A DNA stretch of 64,000 bases from an uncultured Oscillospiraceae bacterium (GCA_900548305.1 URJZ01000006.1:1-64000); one strand, 5' to 3'. Shown: positions 17,715 to 26,368, counted from the first letter of the stretch. The notes: generated by a model not told the origin, from the sequence alone. Program-made: numbers and translations.

Positions 17715-18810
17715 ATATATACTTGCGATTCTACTGGCAATCAGTTGTTTTGTTTCTATAACTGCTTGTACGTTTGGAAGTGATATCAGTAAAAAGATGA
17801 TGATACAGGGAATAGGAATTGATAAAGAAGCGGAAGGGTATTTGGTTTCTGTCCATTATTTACGTTCGGGTGAAGAAGTTAAAATGGACTTTATACAATC
17901 TCAAGGTTCTACTGTATATGAAGCATTACAAAATTTAACACTGCAAACAGGACTGATACCCACGTATTCTCACAATGCTATGGTAGTATTTAGCAAAGAA
18001 TGTGCGCAGGAAGGGCTGACCAATATTTTTGACTTTTTTATTCGCTATCATGAAACAAGACCGACTGTAGATTTGTTTGTAGCTCAGGATAGAGCCGAGA
18101 CATTGTTTCAGTTGCAAAGTGAAGGGCAATATACACTGGCTACACATGCAAAATCTTTTGCAGAGGCAGACAGTGCTACCAATAAATTTGCAGGTTCTAC
18201 TGTGTTGGATGTTACCAATCGCATGGCGTCAGAATATAATGCGTTTGCATTGCCGGAATTGATCATCGTAGATGAGTATGTACAATTAGGTAATACGGCA
18301 TACTTTAGAGATAATCAATTAATCGGATATTTTAACAGAGAGCAAAGCAGGGGATATGTAGCAGCCGTTTATACAATCCGAAACGGAGTAATGGTTTTGG
18401 AGATTCCGAATATTGGTACGATCAGTTTAAAACTAGAGAATACCAGCAGCAAAATAACAGCGGATATTCTGGATGATGTACCTCATTTTCAAATAGATGT
18501 ATCCTGTAAAGCGTATATATCGGAAATCAATCAAGATTTAAGAAAAAAATTGTCGCTGGATGTTTATGAGAGATTTGAAACAGCTTTGAATGAAACGTTA
18601 AAATTGCAAATAGAAAGTGCAATTGAACAAGCCGTACTCAGAGATCACACTGATATTTTCAACTTTGATGTGGCATTACAGCAGGAACAAACAGAGTATT
18701 GGAAGGCGCACCGAGATTCATGGGAACAAGAGCTTAGAAAAATAAAATACACGGTCAACGTAACATCGTCCGTTGACCGTGTACAACAAGAAGCTAGTCC
18801 TGCATTTTAG
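17692..18810 (+). CDS. gerAC: Spore germination lipoprotein subunit (GerAC type)
   Basis: A 372-residue lipoprotein: signal peptide to about residue 25 with lipobox ITAC (Cys26), then three-domain GerAC architecture (MIQGIGIDKEAEGYLVSVHYL, the HNAMVVFSKECAQEGL block, and a C-terminal domain ending in amphipathic helices). Third subunit of the receptor. Its last codons overlap the 3' end of the convergent DUF1836 gene by 17 bases and contain that gene's terminator hairpin. GGAGG lies upstream of ATG 17692 within gerAB. Confidence 0.94.
   Translation: MKTVRWIKYILAILLAISCFVSITACTFGSDISKKMMIQGIGIDKEAEGYLVSVHYLRSGEEVKMDFIQSQGSTVYEALQNLTLQTGLIPTYSHNAMVVFSKECAQEGLTNIFDFFIRYHETRPTVDLFVAQDRAETLFQLQSEGQYTLATHAKSFAEADSATNKFAGSTVLDVTNRMASEYNAFALPELIIVDEYVQLGNTAYFRDNQLIGYFNREQSRGYVAAVYTIRNGVMVLEIPNIGTISLKLENTSSKITADILDDVPHFQIDVSCKAYISEINQDLRKKLSLDVYERFETALNETLKLQIESAIEQAVLRDHTDIFNFDVALQQEQTEYWKAHRDSWEQELRKIKYTVNVTSSVDRVQQEASPAF
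18734..18782 (-). terminator. Terminator of the DUF1836 gene, embedded in gerAC
   Basis: A perfect 12-bp inverted repeat ACACGGTCAACG/CGTTGACCGTGT (18749-18760 with 18771-18782), loop of ten bases. On the minus strand it is followed by ATTTTATTTTTCT (18748-18736); on the plus strand no T-run follows. It therefore serves the gene ending at 18794. Confidence 0.82.
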
Positions 18811-19369
18811 CTTTCTCTTTTTTCTTATTATGTTTTGGTGCTTCTTCCTCTGCAAGTTCGCTTAAAATACGTTCTGCCGCAGTACGTCTTGCGTTGGCTT
18901 CTATAGAAAGTTCTAAAGCGAGTTTTGTCAGTGCGTCTTTTCCTTTTTCTGCTGTTTGGCTAACACGACTGCAAATGTCTTCCAGAACCTTTGCTTGCGT
19001 AATACGAAATTGATCATACAGTTCTGTTTTTGAAGTATGGTCGGTTAAGGATTTTAATAATTGAGAAATATCTTGAATGGACAAAACTTGCTTTAGCATG
19101 CATATTATAGTCAGCATGGCAAGATGTTCTTTCGAGTATTTTTTTTGTTCGGGACGTTCCAATACGTTATCTTTCACATAGTTATTGATCATGCTGGAAG
19201 TAAGCAGACGGGTGTTTTCGTTCCTTTCAAATAATTTTAACTGCTTATCCATATAAGTAATTACCTGATCCATGTATAAATAAATTTCCGGCATTTTATC
19301 CCATGCAATCGCTTCAAATTTTCCGGTTTCTTCTGCCCATTTTTGAATTTGATCAATAGATTGTTCCAA
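18794..19369 (-). CDS. DUF1836 family protein, putative regulator
   Basis: A 191-residue, mostly helical soluble protein. The core YLYMDQVITYMDKQL...LTSSMINNYVKDNVLERPEQKKYSKEHLAMLTIICMLKQVLSIQDISQLL is the DUF1836 signature; the segment resembles a MerR-like winged-helix DNA-binding unit, so a regulatory role is likely but unproven. A Lys-rich tail ends the protein. The start is taken as TTG 19369, eight bases after GGGGGG; the GTG at 19390 lies upstream of that site. It converges on and overlaps gerAC. Confidence 0.78.
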   Translation of the reverse strand: MEQSIDQIQKWAEETGKFEAIAWDKMPEIYLYMDQVITYMDKQLKLFERNENTRLLTSSMINNYVKDNVLERPEQKKYSKEHLAMLTIICMLKQVLSIQDISQLLKSLTDHTSKTELYDQFRITQAKVLEDICSRVSQTAEKGKDALTKLALELSIEANARRTAAERILSELAEEEAPKHNKKKEKAKMQD

Positions 19370-19486
19370 AATTCTATACCCCCCTTTCACAATTGTAGAT
19401 AGAACACTTTATCAAAATATCATTTATATTCTTTATTTTGTATTATAGCATTAAAAAAAAGGCTTTGCAATTTTTTTACATCTTAA

Positions 19487-19651
19487 AGCTACAACGTTCT
19501 TGTCAACAGTCAAAATGTCAGTTTTGCTGCTGTTGCAAGGTTGTTATAACATAAAAGAAATTGCTGTGCAATTTCTGGCAGATAGAGCGTTACAACGTTC
19601 TTGTCAACAGTCAAAATGTCAATTTTGCTGCTGTTGCAAGGTTGTTATAAA
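19487..19651. repeat. Palindromic repeat array, locus 2 (two tandem units, period 101 bp)
   Basis: ACAACGTTCTTGTCAACAG occurs at 19491 and again at 19592; the two ~58-base blocks are almost identical (one base differs, GTCAG against GTCAA). Each block folds into a long imperfect hairpin closed by GTTACAAC/GTTGTTATAAC, with CAACAG and CAAAA arms around a TGTCA loop. Between them sits AGAAATTGC-TGT-GCAATTTCT (19556-19576). The family also occurs, inverted, at 8297-8507. The remainder of this 442-base gap is AT-rich and contains the pcrA promoter. Confidence 0.85.
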
Positions 19652-19728
19652 CATTAATTTATATGTGTAAAATGGAATTAAAATAGATACAGTACAGACA
19701 TATTTTTGTGATTTTTTTGGTAAAAAAT

Positions 19729-19757
19729 TTGCTATTGTAAAAAAAATGATGTACAAT
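19729..19757 (+). promoter_or_regulatory. Sigma-A-type promoter of pcrA
   Basis: TTGCTA (19729-19734) and TACAAT (19752-19757) with a 17-bp spacer, 54 bases before the chosen ATG. Confidence 0.6.
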
Positions 19758-19811
19758 ATAAAGATATACAATGTTTTGTATTTACAATTTATATTTCTTG
19801 GCGGTGAATCC

Positions 19812-22205
19812 ATGAGTAATCAAATGAAACAAGAATGCGTGTCTTTAAGAAGACAACTAATGGAGAAAGAATTTTCCAAAATGAATGCAATGCAGCGCGA
19901 AGCTGTTTTTCAAGTAAACGGACCTTTGCTTATTTTAGCAGGTGCAGGAAGCGGAAAAACAACTGTGCTTGTTAATAGAATTGCCAATCTGATTCGGTAC
20001 GGAAATGCTTATCAAAGCCAAGAGGTTTCTGATGCGATTGATGAACAAAATATCAGTGAAATGAAAGCTTGGTTGGAAAACAATCAACCGATTTCTGATG
20101 AAACTAGAAAAAAACTTTCCGTGCAGGCTTGCAAACCATGGCAGATTCTTGCCATTACATTTACCAATAAAGCAGCTGCTGAATTGAAAACTCGTCTTGT
20201 AGCGATGTTAGGTGAGGATGGAAATGATATTTGGGCATCAACATTTCATTCCATGTGTGCACGCATTCTGCGCAGAGACGGAGACCGTTTGGGATATACA
20301 AATCGCTTTACCATTTATGATACAGACGATTCCCGCCGTTTGATGAAAGATTGTTGTAAGGCGTTAAATATTGAAGAGAAAATTTTACCGGCAAAAGCAA
20401 TTTTATCTGAAATTTCACGTGCAAAAGATCAAATGGTAGATGCCAATGAATATTTGCGCAGAGCAGGAACGGATACGCGTAAGGGCACCATTGGCAAAGC
20501 ATATCAAATGTATCAGGAGCGTCTAAAAGCTGCAGATGCTATGGATTTTGACGATATGATTTGCAAAACAGTAGAATTGCTTCAAAAAAATCCGGATGTT
20601 TTAGAGTATTATCATAATAAGTTCCGTTATTTTATGGTGGATGAATACCAAGATACCAACCAGGCACAGTACCTGCTGATTGATTTACTGGCCAGACACA
20701 GCGGAAATCTTTGTGTAGTTGGTGACGATGACCAGAGTATTTATAAATTCCGTGGTGCTACCATTGAAAATATTATGAGTTTTGAAGAATCTTATCCAAA
20801 TGCAAAAGTTATTCGGTTAGAACAAAACTATCGTTCTACAAAAAATATTCTGAATGCTGCTAATGCAGTGATAGCAAATAACATGGAACGTAAAGGGAAA
20901 ACTTTGTGGACTGATAACGAAGAAGGTAAGAAAATTACCATACATACTTCCTGTACTGAACAGGAAGAAGCGGAATATATGGCAAAACGCATTTTGGAAG
21001 AAGTGGCGCAAGGCAGAACATTTTCAGATTTTGCAGTATTGTACCGTATGAATACGCAGTCCAATATTATTGAAAAAATATTTGTAAAATCTGGTATACC
21101 TTATCGTATGATTGGCGGCCATCGTTTCTATGAGCGTAAAGAAATTAAAGATATGATGGCATATTTGCAGGTAGTTAACAATCCTGCCGATGAAATTCGC
21201 CTCAGAAGAATTATCAATCAACCTAAGCGTTCTATTGGAGATAAAACTTTAGCAGTGGCAACAGAGATTGCTCAGGGCGTTGGTGAAACATTGTTTGAGG
21301 TTATCAGCCATGCTGATGAGTTTGAAGCCCTAAAACGTACTTCACCCAAGTTGTTGAATTTTGCTCAAATTATTCAGGATTTGATGAAAGCTTCGGAAGA
21401 TGAAAACGTTTCGTTAGCAGATTTATATGAGCTTATTTTAGAAAAAACAAGTTACATCGAATACTTGAAAACAGAATATGAAGATGCGCAGGACAGAATT
21501 GATAATATCCGAGAACTTGCTTCTAATATTATTCAATATGAAGAAGAGAATTTTGAGGATGCAAGTTTATCCGGATTTTTAGAAGAAGTGTCACTAATGA
21601 CAGATATTGATAACTATGATGATAAAGCAGACTCTGTTATTATGATGACAATGCATTCTGCAAAAGGTTTGGAATTCCCCGTAGTATTTCTTCCCGGTTT
21701 TGAAGAAGGGATTTTTCCGGGACTGCAATCCATTTATAACCCGGATGAAATAGAAGAAGAGCGCAGACTGGCTTATGTTGCAATTACACGTGCAGAAGAA
21801 GAAGTGGCACTGCTGAATGCAGAAAGCCGTATGCTGTTTGGTTCTACAACCAGAAATAAGGCTTCTCGCTTTTTATCGGAAATCCCGGAAGAATTGGTAG
21901 AACGTTCTCGTTCCCGTTCATGGCAAAAGCCAACACCGGGCACCAGTTTACCAACTTCTGCATATGAAGCCAGAGAGGTAACAACTAATTCTGCAAGACA
22001 TTTTGGTCCTGTTAGTTTGACAAAACCAAAACCATCCGGTGAAAAATTGGCAGTAGGCGATAAGGTAAAACATCTTACCTTTGGTCAAGGTGAAATTATA
22101 TCTGCTACGCCTATGGGTAACGATACTTTACTGGAAATTATGTTTGAAACTGTCGGCAGTAAAAAGATTATGCAGAATTTTGCACGTTTGAAGAAGTTGT
22201 CTTAG
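19812..22205 (+). CDS. pcrA: ATP-dependent DNA helicase, UvrD/PcrA family
   Basis: Superfamily 1A 3'-5' helicase for repair and replication. Motifs in order: Q-motif MNAMQREAV, Walker A AGAGSGKTT (residues 43-51), Ia ITFTNKAAAELK, TFHSMCARILRR, DEYQDTNQAQY, GDDDQSIYKFRGA, RLEQNYRST, TMHSAKGLEFPVV, and EEERRLAYVAITRAEE. A C-terminal SH3-like GDKVKHLTFGQGEI domain is present as in PcrA. About 45 residues are inserted between Walker A and motif Ia (about 63-108). ATG 19812 (797 aa) is used since GGCGGTG precedes it; an upstream in-frame ATG at 19746 overlaps the promoter. Confidence 0.95.
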   Translation: MSNQMKQECVSLRRQLMEKEFSKMNAMQREAVFQVNGPLLILAGAGSGKTTVLVNRIANLIRYGNAYQSQEVSDAIDEQNISEMKAWLENNQPISDETRKKLSVQACKPWQILAITFTNKAAAELKTRLVAMLGEDGNDIWASTFHSMCARILRRDGDRLGYTNRFTIYDTDDSRRLMKDCCKALNIEEKILPAKAILSEISRAKDQMVDANEYLRRAGTDTRKGTIGKAYQMYQERLKAADAMDFDDMICKTVELLQKNPDVLEYYHNKFRYFMVDEYQDTNQAQYLLIDLLARHSGNLCVVGDDDQSIYKFRGATIENIMSFEESYPNAKVIRLEQNYRSTKNILNAANAVIANNMERKGKTLWTDNEEGKKITIHTSCTEQEEAEYMAKRILEEVAQGRTFSDFAVLYRMNTQSNIIEKIFVKSGIPYRMIGGHRFYERKEIKDMMAYLQVVNNPADEIRLRRIINQPKRSIGDKTLAVATEIAQGVGETLFEVISHADEFEALKRTSPKLLNFAQIIQDLMKASEDENVSLADLYELILEKTSYIEYLKTEYEDAQDRIDNIRELASNIIQYEEENFEDASLSGFLEEVSLMTDIDNYDDKADSVIMMTMHSAKGLEFPVVFLPGFEEGIFPGLQSIYNPDEIEEERRLAYVAITRAEEEVALLNAESRMLFGSTTRNKASRFLSEIPEELVERSRSRSWQKPTPGTSLPTSAYEAREVTTNSARHFGPVSLTKPKPSGEKLAVGDKVKHLTFGQGEIISATPMGNDTLLEIMFETVGSKKIMQNFARLKKLS

Positions 22206-22212
22206 TGATTAT

Positions 22213-22258
22213 ATATAAAAATCGCAGTATACCTTGGTGTGTATTGCGGTTTTTTTTA
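22213..22258 (+). terminator. Terminator of pcrA
   Basis: A stem with G-T wobbles, AATCGCAGTATACC against TGTGTATTGCGGTT, followed by eight Ts ending near 22257. Confidence 0.78.
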
Positions 22259-22330
22259 TCATTTTTGATTACATTTTATACAATAATGAGATTTATATAA
22301 AATTTGTATCGATTATTGGAATTTTCAATA

Positions 22331-22359
22331 TTGAATTTATATGTAAAATCATGTACAAT
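22331..22359 (+). promoter_or_regulatory. Sigma-A-type promoter of the PF04392 ABC operon
   Basis: TTGAAT (22331-22336) and TACAAT (22354-22359) with a 17-bp spacer; transcription would begin near 22366. Confidence 0.62.
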
Positions 22360-22375
22360 ATCATTATTAATTTGG

Positions 22376-22411
22376 TACTGTAAAGTTTTTTTCACCTAAA
22401 ACTTTACAGTA
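22376..22411 (+). promoter_or_regulatory. Leader hairpin or operator of the ABC operon
   Basis: A perfect 14-bp inverted repeat TACTGTAAAGTTTT/AAAACTTTACAGTA with an 8-base loop, about ten bases into the predicted 5' leader. There is no T-run after it and no T-box or other riboswitch consensus, so it may be an operator or an mRNA-stabilising stem. Confidence 0.6.
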
Positions 22412-22445
22412 CTAAAGTGAAATTGAAATTTGGGGGAGAAAAATC

Positions 22446-23471
22446 ATGAAATTTTCAGGTGTAAAGAAAATTTCTGCAGCCGCGATTGCAGCTATGATGT
22501 TAGTAGTTGGTATGACAGCATGCGGCAGCAGTGATTCCACCGGTACCGCTGACAGCGGCACTGCAAATGGCACAGATGTTAAAAAAATTGGTATTATTCA
22601 ATTAGTAGAACACGATTCACTGGATATGGCCAGAAAAGGTTTTATTGATGGTTTGGCAGAGGCTGGATATGTAGATGGCCAAAATATTAAAATTGACTAC
22701 AAAAATGCACAAGGTGATATTCCAAACTGCACCACCATTGCAGGTCAATTTGCAAACGATAATAAAGATTTAGTCTTGGCAGTTGCAACTCAAGCGGCAC
22801 AATCTATGGCAAGCAAAACAAAAGATATACCTATTCTGGTTACCGCTGTAACAGATCCTGCAGATTCCGGTTTGGTTGAAAGCAATGAAGTTCCTGGCGG
22901 TAATGTTACAGGTACATCAGATTTAACTCCTGTAAAAGAACAAATGCAGTTGTTAACTCAGCTTTGTCCGGATGCAAAAAAAGTTGCTATGCTGTATTGC
23001 ACCAGTGAAGCAAACTCAAAATTTCAAATTGATTTAGCAAAAGAAGAAGCTGCTAAATATGGTATTGAAGCAATAGAAAAAACTGTTTCTGATGCAAATG
23101 ATGTACAATCTGTTGTACAATCTTTGGTAGGCAAAGTAGATGCAATTTATGTACCTACTGATAATGTAATTGCTTCTAACATGACTTTGGTAGCACAAAT
23201 TGCAACATCCAATAACATTCCTTTGTTTGTTGGCGAAAATAACAGTGTTGAAAATGGTGGGTTGGCAACATATAGTGTAGATTATTATGAGCTTGGCAAA
23301 TTAACCGCAAAACAGGCTGTTAGAATTTTAGAAAATGGTGAAACTCCAGCAAATATGCCAATTGAGTACTTGAGTGAAAATAAACTATATATCAATATGG
23401 ATTTGGCAAAACAACTGGGTATTGAAATTCCTGCAGATTTAGCAGAAAAAGCAATTGACGTAAAAGCTTAA
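22446..23471 (+). CDS. ABC transporter substrate-binding lipoprotein (PF04392, TrpX-like)
   Basis: A 341-residue lipoprotein: signal peptide with lipobox GMTAC (Cys26), a Ser/Thr/Gly-rich linker, then a two-lobe periplasmic-binding fold of the ABC_sub_bind family. Blocks IGIIQLVEHDSLDMARKGFIDGLAEAGY, AVATQAAQSMASKTKDIPILVTAVTDP and SVDYYELGKLTAKQAVRIL are typical. Related Firmicutes systems (TrpXYZ) are predicted tryptophan importers, but no T-box is seen here, so the ligand is open. First gene of a three-gene importer operon. Confidence 0.88.
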   Translation: MKFSGVKKISAAAIAAMMLVVGMTACGSSDSTGTADSGTANGTDVKKIGIIQLVEHDSLDMARKGFIDGLAEAGYVDGQNIKIDYKNAQGDIPNCTTIAGQFANDNKDLVLAVATQAAQSMASKTKDIPILVTAVTDPADSGLVESNEVPGGNVTGTSDLTPVKEQMQLLTQLCPDAKKVAMLYCTSEANSKFQIDLAKEEAAKYGIEAIEKTVSDANDVQSVVQSLVGKVDAIYVPTDNVIASNMTLVAQIATSNNIPLFVGENNSVENGGLATYSVDYYELGKLTAKQAVRILENGETPANMPIEYLSENKLYINMDLAKQLGIEIPADLAEKAIDVKA

Positions 23472-23499
23472 TCGACTTTTACGTATTCGGGAGGTAACT

Positions 23500-24465
23500 A
23501 TGGGAACATTGTTGGCGCTGGAAGGTGCCGTAGCCCAAGGATTATTATATGCAATTATGACCCTTGGCGTTTATATTACATATAAACTGCTGGATTTTGC
23601 TGACCTTACAGTAGACGGCAGCTTTGCACTTGGCGGCTGTGTTAGTGCAATTTTAATTACAGTAGGGATGGATCCGTTCACAAGCTTATTAATTGCAACC
23701 CTTGCAGGCATGGCATCCGGTGTAGTAACAGGATTCTTTAATACAGTATTTAAAATACCACCTATTTTGTCCGGTATTTTGACAATGTTGGCTTTATATT
23801 CTATCAACCTTCGTGTTATGTTGGGAAAAGCCAATGTGCCTCTCGGACAGGAAGAAACTATTTTTACTATTATCCAAAAATGGATTCCGATTCAGACTGA
23901 TCTACTTGTAATTTTAATCGGTTTGGTGATTGTAGTACTTGTTATTGCATTTATGTATTGGTTCTTTGGAACAGAAGTGGGAAGCGCCATTCGTGCAACC
24001 GGTAATAATGCTGATATGATTCGTGCATTAGGTGTAAACACTAGCTGGATGAAAATTATTGCGCTGCTTTTCAGCAATGGTTTGGTTGCGTTATCGGGTG
24101 CTTTGGTTACACAGTACCAACAAAATGCCAGTGTAACCAATGGTACCGGTACGATTGTTGTTGGTTTGGCTTCTGTTATCATTGGTGAAGTTATTTTTGG
24201 AAATAGATTTAACTTTATCTACAAATTATCATCTGTTGTAATTGGCAGCTTAATTTACCGTATTGTAGTTGCGCTTGTTCTTGAAGCTGGCTTGGATACA
24301 CAAGATTTAAAACTGTTTACAGCAGTATTTGTTGCTTTGGCTTTGGCTGTTCCTGTATTCAAACAACGTATTCAACGTTTATCAAACAGAACGGGAAAAC
24401 CAAAGAAACAACAGGACAGCAATGAGAGTGAACAAGGAGGTGCGCCGAATGATTCAACTCAATGA
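23500..24465 (+). CDS. ABC transporter permease (BPD_transp_2 family)
   Basis: A 321-residue membrane protein with eight to nine helices. The segment YAIMTLGVYITYKLLDFADLTVDGSFALGG and the later GNNADMIRALGV block are hallmarks of permeases paired with PF04392 binding proteins. It follows the binding-protein gene by 28 bp with GGGAGG upstream of ATG 23500. The charged C-terminal tail (Lys/Gln/Asn rich) is cytoplasmic. Overlaps the ATPase gene by 17 bases. Confidence 0.88.
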   Translation: MGTLLALEGAVAQGLLYAIMTLGVYITYKLLDFADLTVDGSFALGGCVSAILITVGMDPFTSLLIATLAGMASGVVTGFFNTVFKIPPILSGILTMLALYSINLRVMLGKANVPLGQEETIFTIIQKWIPIQTDLLVILIGLVIVVLVIAFMYWFFGTEVGSAIRATGNNADMIRALGVNTSWMKIIALLFSNGLVALSGALVTQYQQNASVTNGTGTIVVGLASVIIGEVIFGNRFNFIYKLSSVVIGSLIYRIVVALVLEAGLDTQDLKLFTAVFVALALAVPVFKQRIQRLSNRTGKPKKQQDSNESEQGGAPNDSTQ

Positions 24466-25243
24466 TATTTACAAAACGTTTCATAAAGGTACAGTAAATG
24501 AGAAGAAAGCATTAAACGGCTTAAACCTCCAAATGAAAAAAGGTGATTTTGTAACGGTAATCGGCGGTAACGGAGCAGGTAAATCTACTATGCTAAACGT
24601 AATTGCAGGCGTATATTATGTCGAAAGCGGCTCCGTAATATTAGACGATACCGATATTACAAAGAAACCTGACTATAAAAGAGCAAAGTATTTAGGACGT
24701 GTGTTCCAAGACCCTATGAAAGGTACTGCAGCAGATTTATCCATTGAAGAAAATTTGGCATTGGCATATCGCCGAGGTAAGACAAGAAGTCTTAAATGGG
24801 GAATACACAGAAGTGAACGAGAAAACTATAAAGAACGTTTAAAACTTCTGGATTTGGGGTTGGAGAATCGTTTAAAATCTAAGGTTGGATTATTGTCAGG
24901 TGGCCAACGTCAAGCTTTAACTTTGCTTATGGCTACGCTGCAGAAACCGAAACTACTGTTATTAGACGAACATACTGCTGCGTTGGATCCAAAGACAGCT
25001 GCAAAAGTATTACATATTACAGAACAAATTATTGAACAAGATCAATTAACAGCACTTATGATTACTCACAACATGAAAGATGCCCTTCGTATGGGTAACC
25101 GTTTGGTTATGATGCACGATGGAAAAATTATCTTTGATGTTGAAGGAGAAGAAAAGAAAAAGCTGACCGTTTCTGACTTGTTGGAGAAGTTCCAAATTGC
25201 AAGTGGTGATGAATTAGCAAATGACAGAATGCTGTTAGGATAA
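24449..25243 (+). CDS. ABC transporter ATP-binding protein
   Basis: A 264-residue ABC ATPase energising the importer above: Walker A GGNGAGKST (~residue 39), Q-loop VFQDPMKGT, signature LSGGQRQALTLLMA, Walker B LLLLDEHTAALD, H-loop MITHNMKDA. The Walker B region reads DEHTAALD where most ABC proteins have DEPTAALD; His at this place is common in this subfamily. ATG 24449 lies eight bases after AAGGAGG, so the longer upstream reading is not used. Confidence 0.9.
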   Translation: MIQLNDIYKTFHKGTVNEKKALNGLNLQMKKGDFVTVIGGNGAGKSTMLNVIAGVYYVESGSVILDDTDITKKPDYKRAKYLGRVFQDPMKGTAADLSIEENLALAYRRGKTRSLKWGIHRSERENYKERLKLLDLGLENRLKSKVGLLSGGQRQALTLLMATLQKPKLLLLDEHTAALDPKTAAKVLHITEQIIEQDQLTALMITHNMKDALRMGNRLVMMHDGKIIFDVEGEEKKKLTVSDLLEKFQIASGDELANDRMLLG

Positions 25244-25244
25244 A

Positions 25245-25288
25245 ATAATAAAAGCTGGAGTTATATAACTCCGGCTTTTATTATTTTA
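25245..25288. terminator. Bidirectional terminator after the ABC operon
   Basis: AATAATAAAAGC-GGAGTTAT pairs with ATAACTCC-GGCTTTTATTATT with one wobble/mismatch; AT-rich arms serve both the ABC operon and the convergent Cys-rich protein gene. Confidence 0.85.
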
Positions 25289-25298
25289 TTCGTTTTTA

Positions 25299-26111
25299 TT
25301 AATGTTGGTCGCATTCACAGCCGCATCCATTCCCTTTTTCGGCAACTTTTGGAGGAAAGAATTCATCCGTTGGAAAATCTATTCTGCGGAATAACTCGCA
25401 TGGGTTATCGGAAGTAGTTACGCATTCTTTACCGGGAATGCAGAAGTCATATGCAGGAATTAACATTTGAACATTTCTTGTAATTTGTACAATGGTAAAT
25501 AAACCAATGGTAACAAATACACTTTTATTACCGTAGCCTGTATCAAATTCACCACCGTAACGTTTGCAAATACATTCCGGAATGCGGCAACATGTGTCGC
25601 AGCAGTTGCCTTCACAAATATGTGCGGATAGTGCAATTGGTTCAGCAACTTGAACTGTTGCTTTTGGGAATACTTTTGAACAACCTTGACTATCTAGGTT
25701 ATCTAAATCAAAGTCAGAGCTGAACATTTTGACATTGCCTTCGCTACCGTATAGGATAACTTTTTTGTTGAAAATTGCAATTCCATTTACAGGAATTGGA
25801 CCGGTTGCAGGTGCGCAGAATACATCTACACAAACATCAAAGAAAAATGTCATGTCTACAGAATAGAAACCTTTGTTAAATGGTACCGGTTCTAAATCAA
25901 CATAGACTGTAATTACATTCACATCTTTTAGTCTTACGTTTACTGCATCCTCAATTAAACATTGCTTTTCTTTTGTGAAGTATACGCGCAAATCCTCCAA
26001 ACAGTCTTTATCACAGCAACTATCATATACACGCATTGCGTCTATACATACAGCTTCTTTGAAACCTTGCGGAGTTCTGCAATCATTTGTGTTGTATTCA
26101 TGTTCTGCCAT
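25299..26111 (-). CDS. Conserved Cys-rich clostridial protein, possibly spore-related
   Basis: A 270-residue soluble protein without a signal peptide. Conserved-looking segments are CIDAMRVYDSCCDKDCLEDLRVYF near the N-terminus, VPFNKGFYSVDMTFFF and ILYGSEGNVKMFSS in the middle, a Cys cluster CEGNCCDTCCRIPECICKR around 168-186, LIPAYDFCIPGKEC, and a CGCECDQH end. I recognise it as a family widespread in Clostridia without known function. High Cys content and beta-rich appearance recall spore coat proteins, but that is inference. AGGAGGAG precedes ATG 26111; monocistronic. Confidence 0.65.
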   Translation of the reverse strand: MAEHEYNTNDCRTPQGFKEAVCIDAMRVYDSCCDKDCLEDLRVYFTKEKQCLIEDAVNVRLKDVNVITVYVDLEPVPFNKGFYSVDMTFFFDVCVDVFCAPATGPIPVNGIAIFNKKVILYGSEGNVKMFSSDFDLDNLDSQGCSKVFPKATVQVAEPIALSAHICEGNCCDTCCRIPECICKRYGGEFDTGYGNKSVFVTIGLFTIVQITRNVQMLIPAYDFCIPGKECVTTSDNPCELFRRIDFPTDEFFPPKVAEKGNGCGCECDQH

Positions 26112-26207
26112 AAAATGCTCCTCCTAACAGATTTGTTTCCTTTGTTTTCTATTGTTATTCTATGGCAGTATTATAATTTTGTTACTCTTGATCGCTACTT
26201 TAAGGGA

Positions 26208-26237
26208 ATTATATTGTATATTTTTGGGCATTATCAA
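26208..26237 (-). promoter_or_regulatory. Promoter of the Cys-rich protein gene
   Basis: On the minus strand, TTGATA (26237-26232) and TATAAT (26213-26208) are 18 bp apart, about 100 bases before the ATG. The same stretch also partly resembles a sigma-E-type box, but its spacing is poor. Confidence 0.45.
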
Positions 26238-26340
26238 AATATGTTGATGGCAGTGAAATATGTAATCAAGCATAAAAATCAGTAGATTCTAAGAAATTTT
26301 TACAGTTGAGACAAAAAAACGTTTGATTGAGAAATATTAG

Positions 26341-26368
26341 AAAAACGAGCAGCATAACACTGCTCGTT
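26341..26368 (-). terminator. Terminator of the TetR gene
   Basis: AAAACGAGCAG/CTGCTCGTTTT stem with an 8-base loop (26343-26371 region), followed on the minus strand by TTTTTCTAAT. It overlaps the tetR stop codon. Confidence 0.75.

Noticed and set aside
22366..22445. T-box riboswitch before the TrpXYZ-like operon
   Set aside because: The leader is only ~80 nt and lacks the T-box sequence and antiterminator/terminator pair.
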